Assembly (NCBI GenBank): GCA_022511125.1
Contig: JAFLSD010000006.1
Span: 62,001 to 126,000 of the forward strand
From: Paramuribaculum sp.
Lineage (GTDB): Bacteria > Bacteroidota > Bacteroidia > Bacteroidales > Muribaculaceae
Reading direction: 5' to 3'
Length of the DNA stretch: 64,000 nt
The notes under the pieces are model-generated. The model was not told the origin of the DNA. It worked only from the letters and a program-made list of their open reading frames with translations, and did not search any database. Within the stretch, counting starts at the first letter, position 1, and each line of letters begins with the position of its first letter. Both the position numbers and the translations under genes were made by a program. Shown here piece by piece: positions 45,601-53,475 of the stretch.

Positions 45601-46178
45601 AGGTCTTCCTGGTCGAGACGTTCCACTTTCTGGATTTCGTGCGATGTGCGGAATCCGTCGAAGAAATTAACGAAAGGAACTCTTGACTTCAGCGAAGCGA
45701 GATGTGCCACACCGGCAAGATCCATCACTTCCTGCACACTGCCTTCAGCGAGCATGGCGCAACCTGTCTGGCGTGTTGCCATAACGTCGAGGTGGTCACC
45801 GAAAATACTCAGAGCATGCGATGCTATCGTACGGGCCGAAACATGGAATACACACGGCAGAAGTTCGCCGGCAATTTTATACATGTTGGGGATCATCAGC
45901 AACAGACCCTGCGAAGCAGTGTAAGTCGTCGTAAGTGCGCCGGCCTGCAACGAACCGTGTACCGCACCGGCAGCTCCGCCTTCCGACTGCATCTCCTGAA
46001 CTAAAACAGTCTCGCCGAAAATATTTTTTCTTCCGGCTGCCGCCCATTCGTCAACATACTCAGCCATCGTCGAAGATGGGGTAATCGGGTAGATTGCAGC
46101 CACTTCCGTAAACATGTAGGAAATATGAGCCGCCGCCTGGTTACCGTCACAGGTCAAGAATTTCTTTTCCTTACTCAT
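42612..46178 (-). CDS. nifJ: pyruvate:ferredoxin (flavodoxin) oxidoreductase
   Basis: The 1188-residue single-chain PFOR oxidises pyruvate to acetyl-CoA and carbon dioxide and passes electrons to ferredoxin, a central step of anaerobic metabolism. The order is canonical: pyruvate-binding and transketolase-like domains (about 1-400, YPITPSSTMAEYVDEWA), the gamma domain (about 420-630), a two-cluster ferredoxin domain (CIQCNKCAYVCP and CLGCGNCEDVCP, about 690-770) and the ThDP-binding domain with GDGAAYDIGFGG and the NTGGQASK motif. An additional cluster uses CSGCGE and later cysteines. It is monocistronic. Confidence 0.97.
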   Translation of the reverse strand: MSKEKKFLTCDGNQAAAHISYMFTEVAAIYPITPSSTMAEYVDEWAAAGRKNIFGETVLVQEMQSEGGAAGAVHGSLQAGALTTTYTASQGLLLMIPNMYKIAGELLPCVFHVSARTIASHALSIFGDHLDVMATRQTGCAMLAEGSVQEVMDLAGVAHLASLKSRVPFVNFFDGFRTSHEIQKVERLDQEDLEPLLDREALAAFRERALNPDAPVARGMAENSDVFFQHREACNSYYEAVPEIVEEYMKKISEITGREYHLFNYYGDPEAERVIIAMGSGTQAAEEAVDYLRKKGEKVGLISVHLYRPFSAKHFLAALPKTAKRIAVLDRTKEPGAPGEPLYLDVCEVLKGQADAPEIYAGRFGLASKDTTPACMISVFDNLALPQPKDHFTVGIIDDVTFTSLPPVAPIVVSDKTFEAKFYGLGADGTVGANKNSVKIIGDNTDKYCQAYFAYDSKKSGGFTCSHLRFGDEPIRSTYLVTTPNFVACHVQAYLHLYDVTRGLRDGGTFLLNTIWKGEELAKNLPNKVKKYFADHNITVYYIDATKIAQEIGLGNRTNTILQSAFFRITEVIPVELAVEQMKKFIVKSYGKKGQDIVDKNYAAVDRGGEYAKLTVDPAWSNLEVKEECDNNDPAFIHNLVRPINAQDGDLLKVSDFKGLEDGTWEQSTARYEKRGVATFVPEWLPENCIQCNKCAYVCPHAAIRPFVVDAQEMSGAPFKEDETIPAIGKTFAGMRFIQAVDVLDCLGCGNCEDVCPGKKGVKALVMKPLETQLEVQEDWNYCVDHVKSKQDLVDTKLNVKNSQFATPLFEFSGACSGCGETPYVKLISQLYGDHEMVANATGCSSIYSGSVPSTPYTVNEKGHGPAWGNSLFEDFAEFGLGMFIANEQLRRRLTETMKKATTCPTCSSEIKDLAQQWLDASEDAAKTREVTDKLLPLAEACGCDVCKEILNLKHYLVKRSHWIIAGDGAAYDIGFGGLDHVLASGKNINVLVVDTEVYSNTGGQASKATPLGAIAKFAASGKRIRKKDLGLIASTYGYVYVAQIAMGADQAQTLKAIREAEAYDGPSLIIAYAPCINHGIKAGMGRSQQEEANAVACGYWSLWRYNPDLEEQGQNPFTLDSKAPDWDKFEDFLKGEVRYASLTKQYPEEAKELFAAAKANAQWRYNNYRRLAQQQWGVDPEVGKLPE

Positions 46179-46262
46179 AAGATTTGATTTACTATTTGGA
46201 TAATTACTAATTGTTTGCTATCGGTCATGTCGATTTAAGGGTAAGTCACCCCATACAGGTTG

Positions 46263-46293
46263 CGAAGTTACAAATAAATCTCCATTCCGCAAG
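46263..46293 (-). promoter_or_regulatory. nifJ promoter
   Basis: On the minus strand: CTTG, 19 bp, TAACTTCG, each one base from consensus. It lies 84 bp upstream of the nifJ start. Confidence 0.5.
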
Positions 46294-46497
46294 ATTTTCA
46301 CCCCCATAAATTTGACGTAACTATTTTAACCGTCTACGTTCGGCTTTTGCCAAGCCATAGAATCTACATGTTGCGCAAAAAAATGGCGGACAAACAATTT
46401 TCAATGTCATTACCGACATGACATCGTAAAACAACATCGCTACATTACCCGCACCCCCCTAACATCACGTAAAACAGCATAATCAGAGCACTCCTTA

Positions 46498-46528
46498 GTA
46501 GGGGCGCTACATGTAGCGTCTGCCCACA
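46498..46528. repeat. palindromic repeat, copy 1
   Basis: Contains a perfect 14-bp palindrome CGCTACATGTAGCG at 46505-46518, flanked by GTAGGGG and TCTGCCCAC. It belongs to the same degenerate family as the copies at 46563 and 46741. Confidence 0.7.
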
Positions 46529-46562
46529 TATACTGATTCTCAACTACTTAACCATATTACAA

Positions 46563-46592
46563 CTCCGGACGCAACGTGTTGTATCCCCTACC
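46563..46592. repeat. palindromic repeat, copy 2
   Basis: Reads GGACGCAACGTGTTGTATCC, an inverted repeat of GGACGCAAC with two mismatches, followed by CCTAC. It has the same architecture as copies 1 and 3. Confidence 0.65.
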
Positions 46593-46719
46593 AATAAGCC
46601 GCAAGAATTTCATCTCCTTAACCACGCCGCCCAGCTCGTCGCTACCACATGCAGGGAATCCCCACGCTTTTCATCGAACAAAATTGACGTACGTACTTCA
46701 CAAACTCCCCGAAAATCCA

Positions 46720-46727
46720 TAACTTTG
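46720..46727 (+). promoter_or_regulatory. -7 element upstream of the GT4/GT2 pair
   Basis: TAACTTTG is a consensus -7 box; the -33 position (CTTC) is weak. Transcription would start near 46733, just before palindrome copy 3, so that repeat would be part of the 5' leader. Confidence 0.45.
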
Positions 46728-46740
46728 CATCAGTTGAAAC

Positions 46741-46769
46741 CCTCGGAAGCAACATATTGCGTCCCCACA
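46741..46769. repeat. palindromic repeat, copy 3
   Basis: Reads GGAAGCAACATATTGCGTCC followed by CCAC, an imperfect inverted repeat related to copy 2 (GGACGCAAC arms). It lies in the presumed 5' leader of the glycosyltransferase transcript. Confidence 0.65.
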
Positions 46770-46788
46770 AACACCCTCGCTACCACAC

Positions 46789-46938
46789 ATGAACCTCAAC
46801 CGGGAATACAAATGCCTCGGAGCATTCAGCGAAATCTATCAGTCCAAAACAATATCGACTAAGGAACTGATAGAAGATGGTAAATTTAATCACGATTTCC
46901 AGCTCCTCTTCGGCTCCCGAATGGCGTACTGGTTCTGA
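46789..46938 (+). CDS. possible small ORF, 49 aa
   Basis: This ATG frame encodes 49 residues (starting MNLNREYKCLGAF, ending SRMAYWF) and stops 15 bp before the GT4 start, downstream of a -7 box. The peptide is of mixed charge with no signal or membrane segment, and no family is recognised. Position and spacing suggest it is either a small gene or a leader ORF; it could also be chance. Confidence 0.35.
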   Translation: MNLNREYKCLGAFSEIYQSKTISTKELIEDGKFNHDFQLLFGSRMAYWF

Positions 46939-46953
46939 TAAAAACAACTGACA

Positions 46954-48189
46954 ATGACACAGGCACCAGAGAAATCGACTGTTGTGGTACTCACGGAATC
47001 ATATCCTTTCGTGAGGTCTTCGGAGCGAGCTTTTTTCGAGCCCGAAATAGAGAGTCTTGCCTGTACTTTCGACAACGTAATTATCATGCCACGCAACAGA
47101 CGAGACGATATCTCTACTCTTTCTGCGCCATCGAATGTAACTGTTTCTACGGCCTGGGTTGACCACAAAGATCGACGCATGAGATGGAGACGGTTGCGCT
47201 TCGCTCCACAGGCTTGGATGACGGGAAAAGTGGCAACCGAAACACATCGGAAACGCTCTCTCACATTCGGAATGAGTGCCATAGCGATGTCACGCTTTTT
47301 GGACAGATGGATGACGGAAAACGCTATGAATCCCGACACCACATTATTTTACACATTCTGGTTCGACTACTCAACCGCAGCCTTGGCTTTTCTGAAGCAA
47401 AAACGGAAAGATCTGCGAATCGTCACGAGAGTGCACAGCTATGACGAGACTTCGCCCGTGGGGCGCCGGTGGAAAACAATGACATCTACAATGCTTGACG
47501 GAGTTTTCCCCGTAAGCCTGCATTCTCTCGAGTTATTCAAGGAATGCGTGGAGTCCGGCTCTTTGCCTTCGTTGACGGAAGTCAATTTGTTAGGTTGTCC
47601 CGATTTATTGCAGACGAAAGGGGAAAAGACTGACGGAACAATTAAAATTTTCACTGCCTGCCGATTGGACGGAGAAAAGTGGCTGGACCGGATGCTTGAA
47701 TTTATCGACGCGTTGGCGACCGCCCGCGAAGAGAGGATTATCTGGATTGTGGCAGGAGGGGGCAACGAAGAGAAGCGTTTTAAAAATTCAGCGGAACAAA
47801 ACAGCAATTCCAACCTTACGATAGATCTGCGCGGACAGATAGACAATAAGACCGTACACGAAATTTACGATCGCGAATCTATTGACTGGGCTTTCTTGTT
47901 AAGTCCCGCCGAAGGACTCCCCATAGCCCTTTGCGAGGCATTAATGCACGGAGTGCCGGCTGTGGCCAACGATGTGGGAGGAATCTCTGAAATTATAACC
48001 GACGACACCGGAGTACTTTTGGCAGCCGACCCCGAGAAAGAAGAATTCGTCAGAGGAATAGCCCCTTGGTTGGACAGTCCCTATCGCTATCGACTCCTTG
48101 CCGAAGGAGCCCGCGCCTTCGCAAAAGAAAACTTAGACTCTTCATCGTTGAGAGGTCGGTTCGCAAAACGAATACGCTCACTGCTATGA
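46954..48189 (+). CDS. GT4-type glycosyltransferase
   Basis: A 411-residue GT-B-fold glycosyltransferase. The C-terminal half carries the group 1 (GT4) signature: the stretch SPAEGLPIALCEALMHGVPAV, with the conserved EGLPIALCEA nucleotide-sugar site, then NDVGGISEII. The N-terminal half starts VVVLTESYPFVRSSERAFFEPEI, typical of enzymes for surface polysaccharide. Donor and acceptor are unknown. Its stop overlaps the start of the following GT2 gene (ATGA), so the two act as a translationally coupled pair. Confidence 0.9.
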   Translation: MTQAPEKSTVVVLTESYPFVRSSERAFFEPEIESLACTFDNVIIMPRNRRDDISTLSAPSNVTVSTAWVDHKDRRMRWRRLRFAPQAWMTGKVATETHRKRSLTFGMSAIAMSRFLDRWMTENAMNPDTTLFYTFWFDYSTAALAFLKQKRKDLRIVTRVHSYDETSPVGRRWKTMTSTMLDGVFPVSLHSLELFKECVESGSLPSLTEVNLLGCPDLLQTKGEKTDGTIKIFTACRLDGEKWLDRMLEFIDALATAREERIIWIVAGGGNEEKRFKNSAEQNSNSNLTIDLRGQIDNKTVHEIYDRESIDWAFLLSPAEGLPIALCEALMHGVPAVANDVGGISEIITDDTGVLLAADPEKEEFVRGIAPWLDSPYRYRLLAEGARAFAKENLDSSSLRGRFAKRIRSLL

Positions 48190-49091
48190 ACCCCGTTGTT
48201 TCCGTCATAATCCTGACTTACAATCAGCAGGCAACGATAGCTCGGACAATAGAAAGCGTCCTTGCGCAGCGGGAGGCGCCTGATTTTGAAATCGTAATCG
48301 GCGAGGACTGTTCAACCGACAGCACAAGGGAAATATGCGAACGATATGCCGAACGATTTCCCGGAAAGATCAGACTTTTGCCGCAGGAACCGAACAAAGG
48401 ACTGACGCGAAACTACCGTGACTGTTTCCTTGAGTCCCGAGGCAAATATATAACCGACTGTCCTGGAGACGACATCTGGACAGATCCCCTATTCTTGAAA
48501 AAAGCGACCGATATCCTCGAAAGTCTTGTCGATGTGAGTATAGTCTATTCGGGCATCGATGGCCATCCATCAATGGAAACGGAGCGGAAAAACGGTAGAG
48601 AAATGCTTGACTCTCTGCTTGATGCAACCACAATTCCTCCGATAGTTCTCTCAGCGTCACTCTACCGAAGCGCAATCGTGATGCATGAAACCGAAAAAAA
48701 GGATATTTTCGGCTATTACGTAGAAGATTACCCTATAATGGCTTCTCTGCTCAACGCCGGCGATGCTTATGCTCTTAAAGGAGAATCACTTCAATACGAC
48801 CGGTCGATTGGCTCCCTTTCGCGACCATCAGACATCAGGACTGCCGTCGCCAACGCAATTCACGCACTTGAGATGCGTCTGGCTCTCGCTGAAAGCTATA
48901 GTATACCTCAAGACAAATTAAATAACTTCATTAAGGAAACTACCGGTTATATAGCGGCCAATTTGTTGCGTCACCCTGACCGATGCCTCATGGAATCCTA
49001 TGACCAAATTATAGACCGCCATAATCTCCGACTCACAAAAAAAGCCCGGCTTTGCCGAGCTATTATACATTTGATTAACCGTCGACCTTAG
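48186..49091 (+). CDS. GT2-family glycosyltransferase
   Basis: A GT-A-fold enzyme of 301 residues. The N-terminal SVIILTYNQQATIARTIESVLAQ, the aspartate motif GEDCSTDSTREI and the PGDDIW metal-site motif identify GT2. I chose ATG 48186, which overlaps the GT4 stop by 4 nt and puts the conserved beta-strand at residue 4; the frame upstream to 48066 lies within the GT4 gene. It probably adds a sugar in the same surface-glycan pathway. The 3' end carries, on the opposite strand, the terminator of the neighbouring lipoprotein gene. Confidence 0.92.
   Translation: MNPVVSVIILTYNQQATIARTIESVLAQREAPDFEIVIGEDCSTDSTREICERYAERFPGKIRLLPQEPNKGLTRNYRDCFLESRGKYITDCPGDDIWTDPLFLKKATDILESLVDVSIVYSGIDGHPSMETERKNGREMLDSLLDATTIPPIVLSASLYRSAIVMHETEKKDIFGYYVEDYPIMASLLNAGDAYALKGESLQYDRSIGSLSRPSDIRTAVANAIHALEMRLALAESYSIPQDKLNNFIKETTGYIAANLLRHPDRCLMESYDQIIDRHNLRLTKKARLCRAIIHLINRRP
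49037..49060 (-). terminator. terminator of the thioredoxin-fold lipoprotein gene, inside the GT2 gene
   Basis: On the minus strand GCTCGGC-AAA-GCCGGGC (7-bp stem with one T-G pair) is followed by seven Ts, 42 bp past the stop of the gene ending at 49102. It lies antisense within the last codons of the GT2 gene. Confidence 0.75.
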
Positions 49092-49101
49092 TCAACTGCA
49101 A

Positions 49102-50193
49102 TCAGAAATATTTTGCGACGCTTCCGCTGAGCTTCGTCGGATCTTCCACCCTATCCACAAGTTCGCCGTTGGCGATTACGAATGTAGTAGGAATTTTACC
49201 TACGTTATAATCGATGAGCGACTGGCGGTTAGTAGCCGTCGGATTGAAGACTGTGATCCACGGTAAGTTTTTGGCTGACTGCCTCCACTGATAATCATCT
49301 GGGTCATAGCTGATCTGATATATTTCGAGACCGGCCTGATGATATTTCTCATAAACCTTATTGAGCTCCACATTGTAAGCCGGTGAGAAATCGGCACTGT
49401 ATTGGGTGAAACTCAGAAGGACGACCTTGTTTTGTTGAGCCGTTTCGGTAAGCGACTTTTCTTTGCCGGTATTGTCATACAGCGATAACTCGATGATAGG
49501 CACCTCGGTAGCCACGAGAGTGTCTTTCGGGACGGCGTTATCACGCTTTTTGTTGGAAAGGAAAAGCGTTTTGAGAAATTTGGTGCGAGGATCGTCAGGC
49601 ATATAATTGTCGTAAGCATTTGCCACCGCGCCAATTACCCTTATATCCAATTTGTCGGTAGGATCATATAGCGGTTGACCTCCTATTTTTTTATTCAGGA
49701 TGTAATAGGCCACGATTCCGTTAGGCTCTTCGAGAAGCATATTGCCGAGCTCGCGTTTGAGCTCCTTGTTTTTGACTATCTCCGCCGGTGCAGCTCCCGT
49801 AGCATATTTGTTGATCAATTTGTCGGCAGCCATAAGTTTTTCCGCCGAGGTGCTACCCGAAAGAGTTACAGCAGTAGGATTGTTGATATCGGCAATCACC
49901 TCCACCGTTTCCACACTATCGATAGGAAAATAGAACGATGAGCCATCTACTGTAAGCCTATAGATGTCGGGATAGGGAAAGGCTTTTTCAGTGAACGAGA
50001 AATCGCCAGATTTTTTAAGCGTCAGCGAATCAAGAGCATACCACACACCATTAGAACCTGCCTCAAGTACAAGAGTCTTGCCTTCGGCACCTTCGATTTT
50101 GCCTTTCACTCTCCATTCGTCGCTATGCGAACATGACAGAAGCGTAGCTGCGCTGACTGCCAAAATTAAGATCTTAGATAAATTCATCATCAT
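49102..50193 (-). CDS. DUF4369/TlpA-like lipoprotein without redox cysteines
   Basis: A 363-residue lipoprotein (signal about 1-20, lipobox LLSC, cysteine 21). A DUF4369 beta domain (about 27-115) is followed by a helical linker and a thioredoxin-fold AhpC/TlpA-like domain (about 225-363; KVVLLSFTQYSADFSPAY, GLEIYQISYD, IPTTFVI). Where TlpA proteins have WCxxC, this one has YSADF (about 265-269). The lipidation cysteine is the only cysteine in the protein, so disulfide chemistry is excluded. One of three consecutive ATGs (50193, 50190, 50187) is the start; the frame itself opens at 50217. Function is unknown. Confidence 0.85.
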   Translation of the reverse strand: MMMNLSKILILAVSAATLLSCSHSDEWRVKGKIEGAEGKTLVLEAGSNGVWYALDSLTLKKSGDFSFTEKAFPYPDIYRLTVDGSSFYFPIDSVETVEVIADINNPTAVTLSGSTSAEKLMAADKLINKYATGAAPAEIVKNKELKRELGNMLLEEPNGIVAYYILNKKIGGQPLYDPTDKLDIRVIGAVANAYDNYMPDDPRTKFLKTLFLSNKKRDNAVPKDTLVATEVPIIELSLYDNTGKEKSLTETAQQNKVVLLSFTQYSADFSPAYNVELNKVYEKYHQAGLEIYQISYDPDDYQWRQSAKNLPWITVFNPTATNRQSLIDYNVGKIPTTFVIANGELVDRVEDPTKLSGSVAKYF

Positions 50194-50288
50194 CAAAAAT
50201 TGAATTTTATGCGGCAAATTTAATCATTATCCCGTTAAAATCGAAACGGAGGATAAGATAAAACTACGTTTTTTGCCAGAGAAATTGC

Positions 50289-50296
50289 TAATTTTG
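50289..50296 (+). promoter_or_regulatory. -7 element of the TRIC gene
   Basis: TAATTTTG, a full -7 match, 17 bp before the ATG at 50314. No TTTG is found at the correct upstream distance. Confidence 0.45.
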
Positions 50297-50313
50297 CGGG
50301 GAATTTCTGAAAA

Positions 50314-50937
50314 ATGTATTTTCTATTCATAATTGAGATGATCGGCACCCTTGCCGCGGCGATTTCAGGCATAAGGCTTGCCGCGACTAAGAAGTTCGAC
50401 TGGTTTGGAGCTTATACCGTCGGTCTTGTCACCGCTATTGGGGGCGGTTCGTTGAGAGATGTTTTGCTTAATCTGCCTCTGTTCTGGATGCAGAGTGCAT
50501 GGTATCTATGCATAACGGCCTTTTCACTTGTGATAGTCATAGTGTTTCGCCGCTTTTTGGTAAGGAGCGATAAGATTCTGTTTCTGTTCGATAGTGTCGG
50601 TTTGGCTCTATTTTGCGTTATTGGCATACAGAAAACGCTCGCCGCTGGCTATGAAATGTGGGGTGCCGCTGTAATGGGAGTGATTACGGGTGCGTTCGGA
50701 GGAGTTTTGCGCGACATTCTTATCAATGAAGTTCCGTTGATATTCAGAAAGGATTTCTATGCCACTGCGTGTCTTGCTGGAGCGGGAGTCTACTGGATAG
50801 TGATGCTTTGTGGAGGAAGCACCGTCGCCATGGGTCTGAGCTGTGCGGGTACAGTGATATTGTTGCGTTTCCTGGCGCTTCGGTTCAATCTCGGGTTGCC
50901 GTCGCTTACAGCCATCCCGGATGTTAAGAATCCTTGA
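50314..50937 (+). CDS. TRIC-family cation channel (YadS/UPF0126)
   Basis: A 207-residue inner-membrane protein with about seven helices built from a duplicated unit. Each unit carries the glycine-rich motif GGGSLRDVLLN (about 43-53) and GAFGGVLRDILIN (about 128-140). Bacterial TRIC proteins form trimeric monovalent cation channels; some members are annotated as glycine transporters. It has its own -7 box and is separated from parE by another promoter. Confidence 0.9.
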   Translation: MYFLFIIEMIGTLAAAISGIRLAATKKFDWFGAYTVGLVTAIGGGSLRDVLLNLPLFWMQSAWYLCITAFSLVIVIVFRRFLVRSDKILFLFDSVGLALFCVIGIQKTLAAGYEMWGAAVMGVITGAFGGVLRDILINEVPLIFRKDFYATACLAGAGVYWIVMLCGGSTVAMGLSCAGTVILLRFLALRFNLGLPSLTAIPDVKNP

Positions 50938-50951
50938 CGCCGGACGAAACG

Positions 50952-50983
50952 GTTGCCGGAAAAGAATATTTTTTGTATTTTTG
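50952..50983 (+). promoter_or_regulatory. promoter of the parE-coaD-S41 run
   Basis: GTTG at 50952-50955, 20 bp, TATTTTTG at 50976-50983. The -7 is a full match, and the -33 has one mismatch. It lies 42 bp before the parE ATG. Confidence 0.65.
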
Positions 50984-51025
50984 CATCTAAATAACAGTAT
51001 ATAAAGAAGTTTACAGTATAACAAA

Positions 51026-52972
51026 ATGGCTGAAGCTGAAGAAATATTTGACTTTGACGAGTCGCAGGCCGACACGATGCCTGAAGCCAACGACTATGAC
51101 GAAAATACTATAATCCACCTCGAGCCGCGCGAACATATCCGTTTGCGTCCCACGATGTATATAGGAAAAGTGGGCGACGGAACAAGTGCCGACGATGGAA
51201 TTTACGTCCTTCTTAAGGAGGTGGTCGACAATTCGGTTGACGAATTTATGCAAGGTTTCGGTAAGGCTATCGATATCACAATCACCGACACTACGGTGAC
51301 AGTCAGGGACTTCGGACGAGGAATTCCACTGGGCAGTCTTGTCGATGCATCGTCGAAACTCAATACAGGAGCAAATTTCGGTTCGAGAAACTTCAAAAAG
51401 ACAGCAGGTCTAAACGGTGTGGGTATCAAAGCTGTGAACTTTCTTTCAGACAGCTTTTTCATCCGCAGCGTTCGCGACGGCCAGATGAAAGAAGTGGAAT
51501 ATAGCAAAGGGGAGATCATTGGCGAAAGCGAAATCCTGCCGAGCGACGAACCTAACGGCACACTTGTGCGCTTCACTCCCGACGGGTCTATCTTCAAAGG
51601 CTTCCGCTACAGGGACGAATTTCTTGTCCCGATGATACAGAACTATTCTTTCCTCAATTCAGGTCTGAATTTGAATTTCAACGGCAAAAAATACGTATCG
51701 AAGGGCGGCCTCATGGATCTGCTTAAAGAAAACATGACTAAGGATCCCCTCTACCCGATAATCCACCTAAAATCGGGCGACATGGAGGTGGCTCTCACCC
51801 ATGCCAATCAATACGGTGAGGAATACTACTCGTTCGCCAACGGCCAGAATACTATTCAGGGAGGTACCCATCTGACAGCTCTAAAAGATTCGGTTACGAG
51901 GACAATCAAAGAATATCTGGGTAAATCCAATCTCGAACCGTCAGACATCCGCGGAGGAATAGTTGCTGCCGTGTCGCTCAGAGTTGAAGAGCCCGAATTC
52001 CATTCGCAGGCGAAAATCAAACTTAATTCGAGAGACATTTCTCGTGAAGGCCCGACGATCGCAAAGGCTTTGGGCGACTTCATCAAAACCGATCTCGACA
52101 ACTATCTCCACCGCAACAAAGAGACGGCAGAAGCTATCGGAAAGAAAGTACAGGAAAACGAGCGTGAACGCAAGACGATGTCGGGCGTTACGAAAAAGGC
52201 GCGCGAACAGGCGAAGAAAATCAACCTCTACAACGAAAAACTTTACGACTGCCGTGCGCACCTCAACGACACAAAGGGAACCGAGGAGAGAAAACTCGCT
52301 TCATCGATATTCATCACCGAGGGCGACTCTGCTGCCGGTTCGATCACGAAGATACGCGATGTCGAAAGTCAGGCTGTCTTTTCACTCCGCGGCAAACCGA
52401 AAAACACATACGGCAAAACGAAGAAGATGGTCTACGAAAACAAAGAATTCAATCTTCTCCAGGCTGCCCTTAACATCGAAGAAAGCATTGACGGACTGCG
52501 CTATAACAAGGTGATAATCGCCACGGATGCCGATGTGGACGGTATGCATATACGCTTGCTCCTGTTAACGTTTTTCCTTCAGTTTTTCCCCGATCTTGTA
52601 AAGAGAGGCCATCTCTATATCCTCCAAACCCCGTTGTTCAGGGTGAGAAACGCAAAGACCGCAAAACGGTCGGGTAAAAAACAGAAAGGCGACGAAGAGA
52701 CCTATTACTGTTACACTGATGAAGAGAGGGTAGCGGCTATCAATAAGCTTGGCGACAAGGCCGAAATAACGCGTTTCAAAGGGTTGGGCGAAATCTCGCC
52801 GGAAGAATTTCAGGGTTTCATAGGCCCTGAAATGCGTCTGGATCGCGTGAGCCTCCACAAAGAGGACGGTGTGAGCGAAATGCTCCGTTTCTACATGGGC
52901 AAGAACACGTTCGAACGTCAAAATTTCATCATCGAAAACCTTGTAGTGGAAGATGACAGCGAAATCTCATAA
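51026..52972 (+). CDS. parE: DNA topoisomerase IV subunit B-like (GyrB/ParE family)
   Basis: The ATPase subunit of a type IIA topoisomerase, 648 residues, which separates replicated chromosomes. Visible are the GHKL motifs VDNSVDEF, GRGIPLGSL and GLNGVGIKAVN; the transducer region; and the TOPRIM domain with EGDSAAGS and DADVDGMHIR, ending before a short acidic tail. The compact length without a GyrB-type insert and the acidic N-terminal extension (about 1-33) fit Bacteroidetes topo IV B. It overlaps coaD by 20 nt; parE-coaD-S41 peptidase is a recurrent Bacteroidetes order. Confidence 0.93.
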   Translation: MAEAEEIFDFDESQADTMPEANDYDENTIIHLEPREHIRLRPTMYIGKVGDGTSADDGIYVLLKEVVDNSVDEFMQGFGKAIDITITDTTVTVRDFGRGIPLGSLVDASSKLNTGANFGSRNFKKTAGLNGVGIKAVNFLSDSFFIRSVRDGQMKEVEYSKGEIIGESEILPSDEPNGTLVRFTPDGSIFKGFRYRDEFLVPMIQNYSFLNSGLNLNFNGKKYVSKGGLMDLLKENMTKDPLYPIIHLKSGDMEVALTHANQYGEEYYSFANGQNTIQGGTHLTALKDSVTRTIKEYLGKSNLEPSDIRGGIVAAVSLRVEEPEFHSQAKIKLNSRDISREGPTIAKALGDFIKTDLDNYLHRNKETAEAIGKKVQENERERKTMSGVTKKAREQAKKINLYNEKLYDCRAHLNDTKGTEERKLASSIFITEGDSAAGSITKIRDVESQAVFSLRGKPKNTYGKTKKMVYENKEFNLLQAALNIEESIDGLRYNKVIIATDADVDGMHIRLLLLTFFLQFFPDLVKRGHLYILQTPLFRVRNAKTAKRSGKKQKGDEETYYCYTDEERVAAINKLGDKAEITRFKGLGEISPEEFQGFIGPEMRLDRVSLHKEDGVSEMLRFYMGKNTFERQNFIIENLVVEDDSEIS

Positions 52973-53429
52973 TCCCCAGAAGCTAAGAAAGGCCCTATTC
53001 CCGGGAACATTCGATCCTTTCACTACGGGTCATTTAGACATCTTGCGGCGTGGTCTTGAGCTTTTCGACGGCATCATCGTAGCAATCGGCTACAATCCGT
53101 CGAAAACGACAGCCGATGATGTCGCGGCAAGAAAAAAAGCTATAGAACGCATATTGAAAGGGGATTCGCGCATAGAGGTAACGGCTTACACAACCTTGAC
53201 TGTAGACGAAGCGGTGCGTACCGGAGCGTCGGCCATTCTCCGGGGAATCCGCACCACTGCTGACTTCGAATACGAAAAATCTTTAGCGGAAGTAAACCGC
53301 AAGATAAGCGGCATAGAGACTGTTTTGCTTGTCAGCTCTCCGGAATTTTCTATGGTAAGTTCCTCACTCGTAAGAGAATTGCGCTCATTCGGACATGATG
53401 TAAGCGAGTTTCTTCCGCCTGCGGATTAA
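52953..53429 (+). CDS. coaD: phosphopantetheine adenylyltransferase
   Basis: CoaD adenylates 4'-phosphopantetheine to dephospho-CoA, the penultimate step of CoA synthesis. The 158 residues have the nucleotidyl-transferase motif FPGTFDPFTTGHLDI (about 16-30), ILRGIRTTADFEYE, and the C-terminal SSSLVREL in place of the common ISSTxVRE. An N-terminal extension of about 12 residues relative to E. coli follows from the start chosen inside parE; a shorter start is not available as ATG. Translation is coupled to parE. Confidence 0.95.
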   Translation: MTAKSHNPQKLRKALFPGTFDPFTTGHLDILRRGLELFDGIIVAIGYNPSKTTADDVAARKKAIERILKGDSRIEVTAYTTLTVDEAVRTGASAILRGIRTTADFEYEKSLAEVNRKISGIETVLLVSSPEFSMVSSSLVRELRSFGHDVSEFLPPAD

Positions 53430-53475
53430 ACCTTTTTATTCTTCGTCTATCAAACAATAAACACCTATCGAGAAA

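Larger units (their letters stand above)
46294..46788. other. palindrome-rich spacer upstream of the glycosyltransferase pair
   Basis: Nearly 500 bp with no supported gene apart from regulatory sequence. It holds three related imperfect palindromes (46498-46528, 46563-46592, 46741-46769), a palindromic GTACGTAC around 46690, and one full -7 box at 46720-46727. It separates nifJ (minus) from the GT4/GT2 genes (plus). Confidence 0.5.

Noticed and set aside
44265-45686. 473-codon plus-strand frame opposite nifJ
   Set aside because: Antisense to well-conserved PFOR domains; codon bias of nifJ opens the reverse frame.
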